A stretch of DNA of 64,000 bases from a virus. The position numbers and the translations under genes are program-made. Position 1 is the first letter of the stretch. The number at the start of each line of letters is the position of its first letter. The notes under the pieces were generated by a model. It saw nothing but the letters and a program-made list of their open reading frames with translations, did not search any database and was not told the DNA's origin. The stretch is from positions 1 through 64,000 of IMG/VR virus record IMGVR_UViG_3300005747_000012, one strand, 5' to 3'. Shown here in pieces: positions 27,773 through 37,300 of the stretch.

Positions 27773-28417
27773 ATGAAAACTATGCAAAAACACACAGAAT
27801 TTGAGACAAAATATCGTATTGAAGGCGATAAAGTATTTGAATTTAAACAACTTGTTGAATCTATTGGAGAACCGTATGAATTTGTATATGTGCAAGGACC
27901 CGATTGGTATTACACAAAACCAGATGGTTCATTCTTAAGATATAGAAAAGCTGAAAATGACAAAAGCAACAGGGCTGAACTTACAATGAAGTCAAAGCCT
28001 AAAGGTGCTGAACATAATGTAATTAGAAAAGAAGTCAATCTTAGAGTTGATAAAAATAAATTTCATACAGTAGAAGCATTTGCAACAATGCTTGGCTATC
28101 AATTTAATTTTAAAATATGGAAAATGTGCCATATATATAATTTTAATGATGCAACCCTTGTTTTTTATACTGTCAGAGATGAAAAAGGTACAATGACGCA
28201 TTTTGTTGAAATTGAACTTGATGAAGATAACATACACAAGCTTACAGAAGAAGAGGCATGGAATATTGTAAGAAAATACGAAAGAGTACTTGCTCCAATT
28301 GGAATTACTCATAGACATAGGCTTAACAAAAGTTTATTTGAAATGTACGCAAACGATATTACCAAAGAAAACGCAATATCTTTTGATAAAAAAGATATGG
28401 AGTTAGTTAATGGATAA
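27773..28417 (+). CDS. CYTH-domain enzyme (triphosphatase / class IV cyclase family)
   Basis: 214 aa. The ExExK signature EFETK is at residues 9-13. Further blocks fit the CYTH tunnel fold: YYTKPDGSFLRYRK (strand with Arg), AELTMKSKP, RKEVNL, and THFVEIELDE with acidic metal ligands. Known members are thiamine triphosphatase, inorganic tripolyphosphatase, RNA triphosphatase and adenylate cyclase. Which substrate this one uses cannot be told. Overlaps the dNMP kinase gene by 8 bases, which hints at nucleotide metabolism. Confidence 0.75.
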   Translation: MKTMQKHTEFETKYRIEGDKVFEFKQLVESIGEPYEFVYVQGPDWYYTKPDGSFLRYRKAENDKSNRAELTMKSKPKGAEHNVIRKEVNLRVDKNKFHTVEAFATMLGYQFNFKIWKMCHIYNFNDATLVFYTVRDEKGTMTHFVEIELDEDNIHKLTEEEAWNIVRKYERVLAPIGITHRHRLNKSLFEMYANDITKENAISFDKKDMELVNG

Positions 28418-29126
28418 TTTGTTTTGGGAAGAAGATAAAAAAATAAAAACAGTAATTGGAATTGCTGGTGTAAAAACTGCTGGAAAATCAACAGTAGCTA
28501 ATATTGTCAAAGAATTATTGGGTAATGACGCTGAAGAGTGTGCATTAGCAGATAAGTTAAAAAATACTTGTGCTAAAGTATTCAATCTTAACAGAAAATA
28601 TTTTGACCTTCAAGAGTTAAAGGAAGTTCCATTTGAAAATCCCAAGCTTTTAGATCACGAAAGAATTGAGGAAATTCTAAGGGCTTTCAATATTGAATCC
28701 TCAGAAATGTTGATGAATTATTATTATGAGTATAATGTTGAGGGAATGCTTCTTGAAAGCCCACGCCATATTGCTCAAATTGTGGGTACAGAGGTTTTAA
28801 GAGCTGCTGGCGATGAAGATATTCATTGTAAAAATATGGAAATAAAAGAAGGTAAAATTACGATTGTTTCTGATTTAAGATTTCCAAATGAATTTGAGTA
28901 TTTTGTCAATGCTAAAGACATTGTGTTTTTGCCAATTTATGTTCAACGTAATAATGCCGAAAAATTAGTGACGAAAGATTCTCATCTTTCTGAGGCCTCT
29001 GTTTTTCTGTTTTCAGAAAGGTGTTTTGAAGTCAATAATAATGGTAGTTTAGAAGATTTGAAAAAACAAATTGCCGCACTTCTAGTACAAACAAGTTTTT
29101 TAGAAGATATGCCTAAGCAAGCGTAA
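28410..29126 (+). CDS. Deoxynucleoside monophosphate kinase
   Basis: 238 aa. P-loop GVKTAGKST at 20-28, then ALADKLK, RHIAQIVGTEVLRAAGDED and IVSDLRFPNE, the order seen in phage dNMP kinases (T4 gene 1 / T5 dnk family). Phosphorylates dNMPs, including modified ones in some phages, to diphosphates in the cytoplasm. Full length. Sits between a CYTH enzyme and a structural gene. Confidence 0.8.
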   Translation: MDNLFWEEDKKIKTVIGIAGVKTAGKSTVANIVKELLGNDAEECALADKLKNTCAKVFNLNRKYFDLQELKEVPFENPKLLDHERIEEILRAFNIESSEMLMNYYYEYNVEGMLLESPRHIAQIVGTEVLRAAGDEDIHCKNMEIKEGKITIVSDLRFPNEFEYFVNAKDIVFLPIYVQRNNAEKLVTKDSHLSEASVFLFSERCFEVNNNGSLEDLKKQIAALLVQTSFLEDMPKQA

Positions 29127-29147
29127 TCTTTATAAAAAAGGAAAAAA

Positions 29148-30488
29148 ATGGCTATTTTTACAAAAGAAGACAGAATTGAAATATCTAAAAAATTAACAGG
29201 TGTTGATAAAGAAATTCAAGCTGCTGACGATCAAGCTGCTAGAATTGTTGATAGTATAGAAAAAGCCGAGAAAGAAGATGCTCCAAACAAAAAATTAATG
29301 GACGATAGAACTTTGTTTATTAATCCATATCAAAATGAATTGAAATTTCTTGACGGTAATGTTAGAACAGAACTTACCGAGCAGGTTGTGATAGATTCTG
29401 CAAAAAGAACTCTTAACAATTCTTTTTTTCCCAACAACCCAGCTACACCATTACCTTCTGTTTCAGATGGTGTCTGGAAAAACTTAGTTCCTTTTGCTGG
29501 AAATCACGGTGTTGGCAAAACAAGTTTTGAAACATATGACGGCCCTGTTCAGCGTACAGAGCAGGATATTATTGATGAAATAAATGCCGCAATAGTACTG
29601 GTTGAAGCTGAATCAATTCCAGAAAGGGCCACAGGTCAACAGTGTGAAGCTGGAACACCTCCAGCTTTAGATACTTATTCACTATATGATGTAATTCAAG
29701 ATTTGTTGACAGAAATTAAAACATTAGTTCAAGAATGGGAGGACATGCTAAATGATGAGCTGATTACAATCCCATTTGGACCAAATTCTGACCCAAATAC
29801 CACTAGACAATCAGGTAATGACACTTCTGTATCTGATATCAACAATGCTGTATCTGTAATTGACACATGGCAAACCGTTCAAGATTTTGACATAACAACC
29901 TCTCTACCTTCTGATTGTGATGATTATTACATGATGGTTGAAGGTGATTTTGAACAAGCCAAATTGCAACCAACAACCCTTCAACTTTTAAAAGATGAAT
30001 TGCTTGCCAGAGCTTCATATATAGCCATTAGAGAGTCTGAGCTTGCTGGTAACGACTATCTTGGTGGTGTCAATCAAGATGTAAATAGCGGCGAAATTTC
30101 AGCGTTTAATGGCCTGTATGGTGAAAGAATGAGGTTTATTGACTTAAGGCTAAATGCATCAGGTGGAACCCTGTCTAAAAAAATTGGTTTGGAAACAGCA
30201 TCTAATTTTACTGGCGGTCAAAAAGCAAACGCAGAGAATGCTAGAGCAGCACTGTCACTGGTAATGGCAGCAACACTGGCAATAGCACCGGGTATAGATA
30301 CAAAATATTTGAATGTTAAAGATGCATCTCAGTTTAGTGCCGGAGATAGGGTTTATGTTGTGGCAAATGATCAGGAAGAGTTGTCTGGATCAATTGTTTC
30401 TGTAAATAACAATAGAATAGAGCTTACTTTTAATGTTCCTAAAAAATATACTACAGTTAACCAAACAAGACTTTATAAAATTCTTTAG
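29148..30488 (+). CDS. Structural (tail/baseplate) protein, unassigned
   Basis: 446 aa. Coiled N-terminus (DKEIQAADDQAARIVDSIEKAE), a Ser/Thr/Asn-rich centre, an Ala-rich helix (ARAALSLVMAATLAIAPG) and a C-terminal beta domain (YLNVKDASQFSAGDRVYVV, SIVSVNNNRIELTF) of the kind found in the neighbouring baseplate proteins. AAAGGAAAAAA before the ATG. Probably a virion protein; exact part unknown. Confidence 0.55.
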   Translation: MAIFTKEDRIEISKKLTGVDKEIQAADDQAARIVDSIEKAEKEDAPNKKLMDDRTLFINPYQNELKFLDGNVRTELTEQVVIDSAKRTLNNSFFPNNPATPLPSVSDGVWKNLVPFAGNHGVGKTSFETYDGPVQRTEQDIIDEINAAIVLVEAESIPERATGQQCEAGTPPALDTYSLYDVIQDLLTEIKTLVQEWEDMLNDELITIPFGPNSDPNTTRQSGNDTSVSDINNAVSVIDTWQTVQDFDITTSLPSDCDDYYMMVEGDFEQAKLQPTTLQLLKDELLARASYIAIRESELAGNDYLGGVNQDVNSGEISAFNGLYGERMRFIDLRLNASGGTLSKKIGLETASNFTGGQKANAENARAALSLVMAATLAIAPGIDTKYLNVKDASQFSAGDRVYVVANDQEELSGSIVSVNNNRIELTFNVPKKYTTVNQTRLYKIL

Positions 30489-31030
30489 CGTTTCCAGTTT
30501 CTCATTTCATTAAAATAATAATGCCTATGTTTTATTCGACAATTATCGCTAAAAGCGTGTGAGTGCATAATGCTTGCTGGACATCCATCTTTTAAATAAC
30601 CAAGCCTTTTGATAATGCCTAGCTGAAAACCTATTTCTTCAAAAAAATCTTCAATACTTTCTATTTTAAATTGTTTGTTGGTGTGCATTCTGCTTCTTAT
30701 GCAATGCTCAAGTTCGTGATAAATTAAAAATTCTTTAGCTAAAAAATTATGCTCGTTCCATTTCCAATAATTTATATCTATCTCAACTTCATATTCGCCA
30801 TTTAACAACCACCAACATCTACCTATTATAGAACCTTCTAAATCAGCAAAATTCATATGTAAATATTTGAATTTATTAGAGTGTTTATTTTCTCCTACAA
30901 TATATTTGTAGTTTTGTATGTAAGGCTTAAACTCCTCATTGATACCAGTTTGTTTAGCCGATATTCTGGGGGTGGCAGCGCAAGAATTTGCAGAAAAAGC
31001 TAGTAAAATCAACAATATAATTTTTTTCAT
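30485..31030 (-). CDS. HExxH lipoprotein, putative zinc metalloprotease
   Basis: 181 aa. Signal peptide with lipobox SANSC (Cys 17). HELEHC at 105-110 gives an HExxH zinc motif followed by RSRMH, close to the pattern HELGHCxLxRxH of small secreted zincin-like proteins, and SIMHSH later may supply the Met-turn. Expected location: periplasmic face of a membrane. Four Cys could be disulfide-bonded. Last gene of a four-gene leftward late island. Role (peptidoglycan, exclusion) open. Confidence 0.62.
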   Translation of the reverse strand: MKKIILLILLAFSANSCAATPRISAKQTGINEEFKPYIQNYKYIVGENKHSNKFKYLHMNFADLEGSIIGRCWWLLNGEYEVEIDINYWKWNEHNFLAKEFLIYHELEHCIRSRMHTNKQFKIESIEDFFEEIGFQLGIIKRLGYLKDGCPASIMHSHAFSDNCRIKHRHYYFNEMRNWKR

Positions 31031-31146
31031 CTTTTCACCGGGATATATTGTCTAAGTAATCCACATCTTTGACATGATGAATTTTTGTTGAAAATGTGCC
31101 CTCTGTAAAAATATTCGCAAATATAAAATTTAATTTTTTGAACCAT
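31027..31146 (-). CDS. 39-aa hypothetical protein
   Basis: MVQKIKFYICEYFYRGHIFNKN..., with SSCQRCGLL. Starts after AAAGGGAACAAAT; stop overlaps the next ATG. A small zinc knuckle is possible. Confidence 0.45.
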   Translation of the reverse strand: MVQKIKFYICEYFYRGHIFNKNSSCQRCGLLRQYIPVKR

Positions 31147-31309
31147 ATTTGTTCCCTTTAACTAATTTTAATTTTTTTTTCATTGCTTTTTTATGTTGAA
31201 TATTGTTAAATTTATTTTTAATTCTTTTACATCCAATATAAAAACATAAAAACGCAAAAAATATGTAAAAAATAACAAAAAATATTAAAAGTGTGTCGCT
31301 AATTGTCAT
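31130..31309 (-). CDS. 59-aa single-span membrane protein
   Basis: MTISDTLLIFFVIFYIFFAFLCF..., one long hydrophobic helix, then a very basic tail. Holin- or spanin-like size, but no proof. Confidence 0.5.
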   Translation of the reverse strand: MTISDTLLIFFVIFYIFFAFLCFYIGCKRIKNKFNNIQHKKAMKKKLKLVKGNKYGSKN

Positions 31310-31466
31310 CTGCTATCTTCTTTGTTTCTTGTTTGCTTTTTTGACGGTTATAATCTTTTTTAGATTTCATTGGAAAACCAGAAGGAGCCACTGGAATACG
31401 AGGCTTAATAACTTGTTTAAGCTTTTTCCTTCTTAACCTATTGATTTTACGTTTAGCTTTTCCCAT
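31299..31466 (-). CDS. 55-aa very basic protein
   Basis: MGKAKRKINRLRRKKLKQVIK..., over one third Lys/Arg, with proline-rich centre. May bind nucleic acid. First gene behind the leftward late motif. Confidence 0.5.
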   Translation of the reverse strand: MGKAKRKINRLRRKKLKQVIKPRIPVAPSGFPMKSKKDYNRQKSKQETKKIADDN

Positions 31467-31480
31467 ATTAATCTCATATA

Positions 31481-31492
31481 TATAATATCATA
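31481..31492 (-). promoter_or_regulatory. Late promoter candidate, leftward
   Basis: Minus strand TATGATATTATA, 14 bases before the 31466 start; back to back with the rightward motif at 31514. Confidence 0.6.
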
Positions 31493-31500
31493 CAAAACAC

Positions 31501-31525
31501 AATCTTTAATATGTATGATACTATA
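31501..31525 (+). promoter_or_regulatory. Late promoter candidate, rightward
   Basis: AATCTTTAA, 4 bases, TATGATACTATA. Confidence 0.65.
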
Positions 31526-31551
31526 CATTATAGATTATTGCAAGGAAAAAT

Positions 31552-34173
31552 ATGGCGTTAAAAAATTTTTTACAAGAAGTTGCAGGCACGGCATTTACCT
31601 CGCCAAAAAAAAAGCTTGGAGAAGGCGAGGTAAATAATTCAGAATTACCTTGGGGTACTCAAGAAGATGCTTTTTTTGAGCCTATTACTTTAAAACCTGA
31701 TAGAGTTGATGGCGTATATCCTTATAGACTTGTGGTATTTGATGTAAAAGATAAAAAAATAGTTAATACAGGAAATAGCTCAAATACTCTTTTGGGAGGA
31801 GGTGATGTAAATCAAGTAGTAAAAAATGCCTCTAATACAGGCGGTGTTACTTATAGTATTGGTGGTGTTATCAATGATTGGACATTTATTTTACCTATAA
31901 CTCCACAACAACTTCAAGTTACAGACCAGTTTGCCATTAATACTTCAGCTACTATGAGAGGTATTGTAGAAGAACATAATGGTGTAAAATTTAAAATGAT
32001 TGCTGCTTCAGGTACTACGGGTATTTGGCCTACCAGAACTAATTTTGAAGATAGTTCTTCTGGTAGAGGTAGAAGTTTATTTGGAGGAGTTTCAGAAGCT
32101 TTAGGAGCTGCTGCTAGAGATTTATCTGAGCTTATAAATGGTGGACTATTTCCTCCCAAGGCACTTAACCCATTAAATGATAACAATGGTAGAGTTACAG
32201 GCTATTTTCAAGCCATGCTATTGCAACAATTTCTTGAGCAATATGCAATGGCTAAAAAAAATCCTCAAAATAAACATTGGAGACTTGTTTTTGATTGCCC
32301 TAAAACAAACGAATCTTTTGTTGTTACACCTATTCAATATACTGTAACTAGAAGTCAAAGAAGTCCGGGTGAATTTCTTTATAATATGCAATTTAAGGCA
32401 TGGAAAAGAATTGATTTAAAAAGAGGTAGGCCGGGTGATGCTAAGTCAAATTTAAAACAACTTAAACCTAGCCTTTTTCAAAGCATTAATGAGTCATTGG
32501 ATAGAGCTAGAAGTTTAATGAGTTCTTCGTTAAATGTAATCAAAGCTATACGTGCTGACTTTAGAAAACCTTTTGATACTGCAAGAAAAGTAAGTTTATT
32601 AATTAAAGATTTTTCAGGGCTAACTTTAGCGGTATCTGATTTGCCTAACCAATTAAAAAAAGATGCTGAATCTGCTGTTAAAAGAATTGCAAAAGATTTG
32701 GCTCAATCACAAGCAAATTTTAAAGCAGCATTTGACAATCCTTTTTCTACAAATAGAGATAAAAGAGCTGGTGCTAAAGCTAAAGCAATTGTCAGTGCAA
32801 TTGTAGCTGAAGACAGCAAGAATGAAGGCGTATCTGCTGACCAAATAGAGGCTGGTGTTTTGGGTGTAGAAGCTAGAGATGCTGCCAGAGTTAGTCCAGT
32901 AAATAATATTTTTAATGAACCAGAAGCAAATTTTGATTTTTTTAATTCAATTAATGTTGATGATTTAGAGCTTACTCCTCAACAGCAAGCGGCAATTGAA
33001 GATGAAATTGAATTAAACTCTCTTATATCTATAGAAGAACTCAGAGGGTTTACTCAAGAACTTCAAGAACTTATACTTGATTTAACAAATAATTTTGGAG
33101 CTGGTGATGAATTTTTCTCTGTAGTATATGGAAGGCCAGCACCTAGAGAACGTGCTACTCCAATGTCAATTGAAGAATTTGAACTTGTTGAGGCACTTGA
33201 AGAAGTTGTTTTAAATCTAAACATTCTTACTGCTACTAGACAATTAGATGATGTTAGAACACAAAGTTCTCTTGAATATGTTGGTGGACTTGCAAATGAT
33301 TCTGGAATTACTTTTAACTCATCTTCTACTGCTAAATATCTAGCACCAGTGCCGTACAATTTAACAATTGAACAGATTTCTGCTAGATATTTGGGAGACC
33401 CTGATAGATATAATGAAATTATTACCTTAAATAATCTTAAATCTCCCTATATTGATGAAGATGGATTTTTTTATAATTTTTTATCAAATGGAGATGGTAG
33501 ACAATTCAATATTGAAAGTAATGAAAATTTATATGAAGGACAGGTAGTACAATTGTCTAGTAATACAATTCCAACTTTTACAAGAAAGATTACTGCAATT
33601 GAAAAAATTACTGATACTAATTATCTAATTACAGTTGATGGTATTGCTGATTTATACCTGTTAACTAAAAATCATCAAGCAAAAGTAAAAACATTTTTGC
33701 CGGGAACTGTTAATAGTCAAAATCAAATTTACATACCTTCTGATGAAGCTGTAACTGATGAGCCTAGAACCTACGACATCCCATATCTTGATGGGGATTC
33801 TCTTACTGGTTTTTCCAAAATTGATTGGCTTTTAGATGACAATGGTGATATTGTATTAAATTCATTTGGCGAAGTAGGTCTTGCAAATGGAACTACAAAT
33901 CTTATTCAAGCTCTTAAAATGAAAGTACAAACTCAAAAAGGTCAATTGCTTTCAGATACTACGTTTGGATTAGGGTTAAATCCCGGTGTTATGGTAAATG
34001 ATATTGCAATAGAAAATGTACTCAAAGATTTAAAAGACATGATTTTACAAGATTCCAGATTTGAAGGAATTGAAAAGATTGAAATGAATGTATTACCTCC
34101 AGATTTGTCAATTACTATTGTAGCTCGTCTTAAAAATGGAAGGGGTATTTTGCCTATTAGCTTTAGTGCTTAA
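31552..34173 (+). CDS. Baseplate protein with LysM-like and gp25-like domains
   Basis: 873 aa. N-terminal 290 residues form a beta-rich virion domain (VYPYRLVVFDVKDKK, DWTFILPITPQQLQV). Then helical Ala/Lys-rich linkers. Around 600-640 is a LysM/gp53-like motif (LTIEQISARYLGDPDRYNEI then LNNL), and from about 760 to the end a gp25/W-type domain (TNLIQALKMKVQTQKGQLL, LKDLKDMILQDSRFEGI, LSITIVARLKNG). In T4, gp53 and gp25 are separate wedge proteins; here they appear fused to a larger chain. AAGGAAAAAT before the ATG. Confidence 0.72.
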   Translation: MALKNFLQEVAGTAFTSPKKKLGEGEVNNSELPWGTQEDAFFEPITLKPDRVDGVYPYRLVVFDVKDKKIVNTGNSSNTLLGGGDVNQVVKNASNTGGVTYSIGGVINDWTFILPITPQQLQVTDQFAINTSATMRGIVEEHNGVKFKMIAASGTTGIWPTRTNFEDSSSGRGRSLFGGVSEALGAAARDLSELINGGLFPPKALNPLNDNNGRVTGYFQAMLLQQFLEQYAMAKKNPQNKHWRLVFDCPKTNESFVVTPIQYTVTRSQRSPGEFLYNMQFKAWKRIDLKRGRPGDAKSNLKQLKPSLFQSINESLDRARSLMSSSLNVIKAIRADFRKPFDTARKVSLLIKDFSGLTLAVSDLPNQLKKDAESAVKRIAKDLAQSQANFKAAFDNPFSTNRDKRAGAKAKAIVSAIVAEDSKNEGVSADQIEAGVLGVEARDAARVSPVNNIFNEPEANFDFFNSINVDDLELTPQQQAAIEDEIELNSLISIEELRGFTQELQELILDLTNNFGAGDEFFSVVYGRPAPRERATPMSIEEFELVEALEEVVLNLNILTATRQLDDVRTQSSLEYVGGLANDSGITFNSSSTAKYLAPVPYNLTIEQISARYLGDPDRYNEIITLNNLKSPYIDEDGFFYNFLSNGDGRQFNIESNENLYEGQVVQLSSNTIPTFTRKITAIEKITDTNYLITVDGIADLYLLTKNHQAKVKTFLPGTVNSQNQIYIPSDEAVTDEPRTYDIPYLDGDSLTGFSKIDWLLDDNGDIVLNSFGEVGLANGTTNLIQALKMKVQTQKGQLLSDTTFGLGLNPGVMVNDIAIENVLKDLKDMILQDSRFEGIEKIEMNVLPPDLSITIVARLKNGRGILPISFSA

Positions 34174-34258
34174 TGTAATTTCAATAGCTTATACCATCTT
34201 TATTTTTTAGGGAATAAAGTGCAGGGCCTTTTTTGAAGCTTTTTGCTTTTTTACCTTC

Positions 34259-34294
34259 GCACTGAATCTTTAAATTATATGATATTATATAGTT
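34259..34294 (+). promoter_or_regulatory. Late promoter, 36-bp copy A
   Basis: Contains AATCTTTAA, 4 bases, TATGATATTATA. All 36 bases are identical to 44177-44212. Confidence 0.7.
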
Positions 34295-34307
34295 AAAAAG
34301 GAATTGT

Positions 34308-37300
34308 ATGGCTGTCGGTTTACCCACTCCAAAATCAAGAGAGCAAATTTTATCCGAAATGCTTACGGAATATGTAGGTCTTACCGGTATCAACGACCTC
34401 AACACTGGTTCGGCTGTAACTCAATTTTTTGACGTAGTAGCTAGGTCTGTGGCACGTACTTCTGGTGATATATTTCAAATACTTAGAGATTTTTCTGTGG
34501 AAAGAGCAACTGGAGAAGCTCTAAATAGAATTGGTAGAGAAGAAAGGGTTTATAGAAATACAGCTCAAGTAGCTAGTGGTAAAATTAAAGTAACCGATAC
34601 TTCTTTTGAAAAAATATCAACTAAAATATATTCTGGTGCTCCCTCTCCTAATATTGGGTCCATTGAAATCAATGTATCAGATGCTTCTAAATTTCCAAGT
34701 TCAGGTAGGCTATATATAGGTCGTGGAACTCCAAATGTTGAAGGTCCAATTAATTATAGCTCCGTAGTTCCAGACGGGTCTTTTTGGAAAATTACTCTTG
34801 ATTCTCCAACACAAAAATTTCATAACATTTCTGAATCTATAATTTTAGGTCAAGGTGGAACTAGAAATGTACCGGTTGGTACAACTGTAATTTCACCGGG
34901 AACTGGTGCTACTGCTGACATAAATTATTCAGTTTCTTCAGCCGCCCTTCTTCTTGATGGTGAAAATGAAAATAAAAATGTTCAAGTTGTAGCACAAGAA
35001 CCCGGCACTAACGGCAACGCTCCGGCTGGTGCTATTCGTGAATTTGTAACTGCGCCATTTTCTGGTGCGGCTGTAATTAATGAAGTGCCTTTTTCAAATG
35101 GTGCTGACAATGAGTCTGACGATAATTATCGTGACAGAATTAAAAAAGAAAGACTTTCAAGAGGTCTAGGGACAGCTCTTGCTGTAAAAAATGCAGTGTT
35201 AGGCGCACAGGCCCCTGATGAAAATGCTAGAGTAACATCTAACGAAATTGACACTTCAAATCCTGAGCAAACAATTCTTTATATTGACAATGGTGAAGGG
35301 TACGAAGAAACTTCAGAAGGTGTTGGGCTTGAATCTGTCATTGAATCTGCCATTGGTGGTGAGCAAACATTTCAACTTGCTACTGGAGGGCAGCAAACTT
35401 CTGTAAGAAAAGCCTTTATTCAATCTTCAAACAGCACACCTTTTGCGATTAGTTCATTTGATAAGCTTGCAATTCTTGTAGGCGGCGTAGTTTTTGAACA
35501 TACTTTTTTAGAAGGCGATTTTCAAGCCGAAGGTGCTGCTACAGCGTATGAAATTGTTGCAAGTATTAATAATAATCCTGACTCAACATTTGAGGCAACT
35601 ACAGCCGAGGCTGGAACTAAAGTTGTAATACAGGCTAAATCTGAAGATAATGAATTTTTGCAATTAACGACTCCCAGCTCTGGAGTTGATGCTGGGCCAA
35701 TACTTGCATTCCCCACAAACGAAGTGGCAACAGTTCTTCTCTATAAAAACAAAGAGCTTTTAAACAAAAATGGTCGTTCTGCTTTTGTTATTACTAAAAA
35801 CCAATTCGATTGGTCAAACACCATAACAGATGGTGATACGTTAATTATTTCAGTTGATGGAACGGATTTTATTACATACAACTTTATTAACGAAGATTTT
35901 ATTGCAGATGGACAGCACTCAACTGTAAACAATCAAAACTCTCTTTCCTCTTGGGTAAATGTTATTAATGCCAAAATTACTGGTGTTACTGCTGAAATAA
36001 ATGGTGAAAGAATTAAACTTACATCTAACCTTGGACCATCAAATAGAGCATCAATTCAAATTGATAACTCTTCAGACCTTGTTTTAAAAGGGATGTTTTC
36101 AGAAGAACTTGGCCTTACTGCACAAGGTAATGAGGCAGATTTTGAACTGTCAAGAAATACTGGACAGATCAAGTTAAAAAAATTGCTTAAAGAGGGTGAT
36201 TCAGTCAATGTTGGCTCTGAATTTACCAGAGCTGAAATTCAAAGCTCACCAATTCTTGGGGGGCAAACTACCATATCTAGTACAGCTTATGTCTGGCTTG
36301 TTGTTGATGATACAGTGGTAAAGCCAGTAGAAATTGGTGTAACAGCCGATACATTTTTAACTGTATCGAAACCCGGCAGTGGAGTCGTAAGGTATGAAAG
36401 CACATCTTTAAGCGCATTTGGAAATGTAGAGGTTGGTGATTACGTTATAATTTGGTCTGAAGAGCTTTCTGTTAAAAATAGATTAGAAGGTCGTGTTTAC
36501 GCCAAAACAGATACGACCCTTGATATTAGGGTTACTGCTTCTGAAGAATCTTCGGCTATAGCTGAGGGGCCAATTTTATACCAAGAAGGTTTCTCTGTAA
36601 TTAGAACAGAATATGCGCCACAAAAAATTAAAGTTAGTGCTGGTATTTATACTGTAAATGATATTGCGGCTATTTTTAATAACCAACTAGAAAATGCAGT
36701 GGTTTCAGTTGAGGATGATGAGATTTTTATTTTCAGAACAAATACTGAAGATATTCATGGGGCAATGTTTTTGGCTGATTTCAACGATGGTGCTAAAGCT
36801 TTAAATTTAATTAAAAATAGTTTTTCAAAAAGTATTAACTCGCAGTTGGCTTTTTATGAAAGTGGTTTTAAAGACAGGCAATGGCCATCTTTTGTTCATG
36901 GCAAAATAACTACAGATCAATTTTCAGACCCACCCAACGGATATATAAACACAGTGGATTCAAGTGAGGATTTAAATGCGCTAGGATTTAACCCTTCAGG
37001 ATTTTTATGTTTTGCACAGCCTTTTAATGATTCTAATGATATTTCTTCAAAAGAATGTGTGGAAATTAAAAATTATACAGGGACAACTGTTAATGTAGAG
37101 GACAGTGTTTTTTATAAAAGAAGCAGGGTTAATGATAGGTTTTATCTTGTAAACGGTTATGATTTTGGACATAATGATTCTATTGTAACCGTACTTGATA
37201 ACGACCCAACTGGAAAAACATTTAATATGCCATTGTTTAGAACGGCTGTTACAAAAATTACACATCCTGCAAACGCTAATCATTTTAGGGCTTGGGATAA

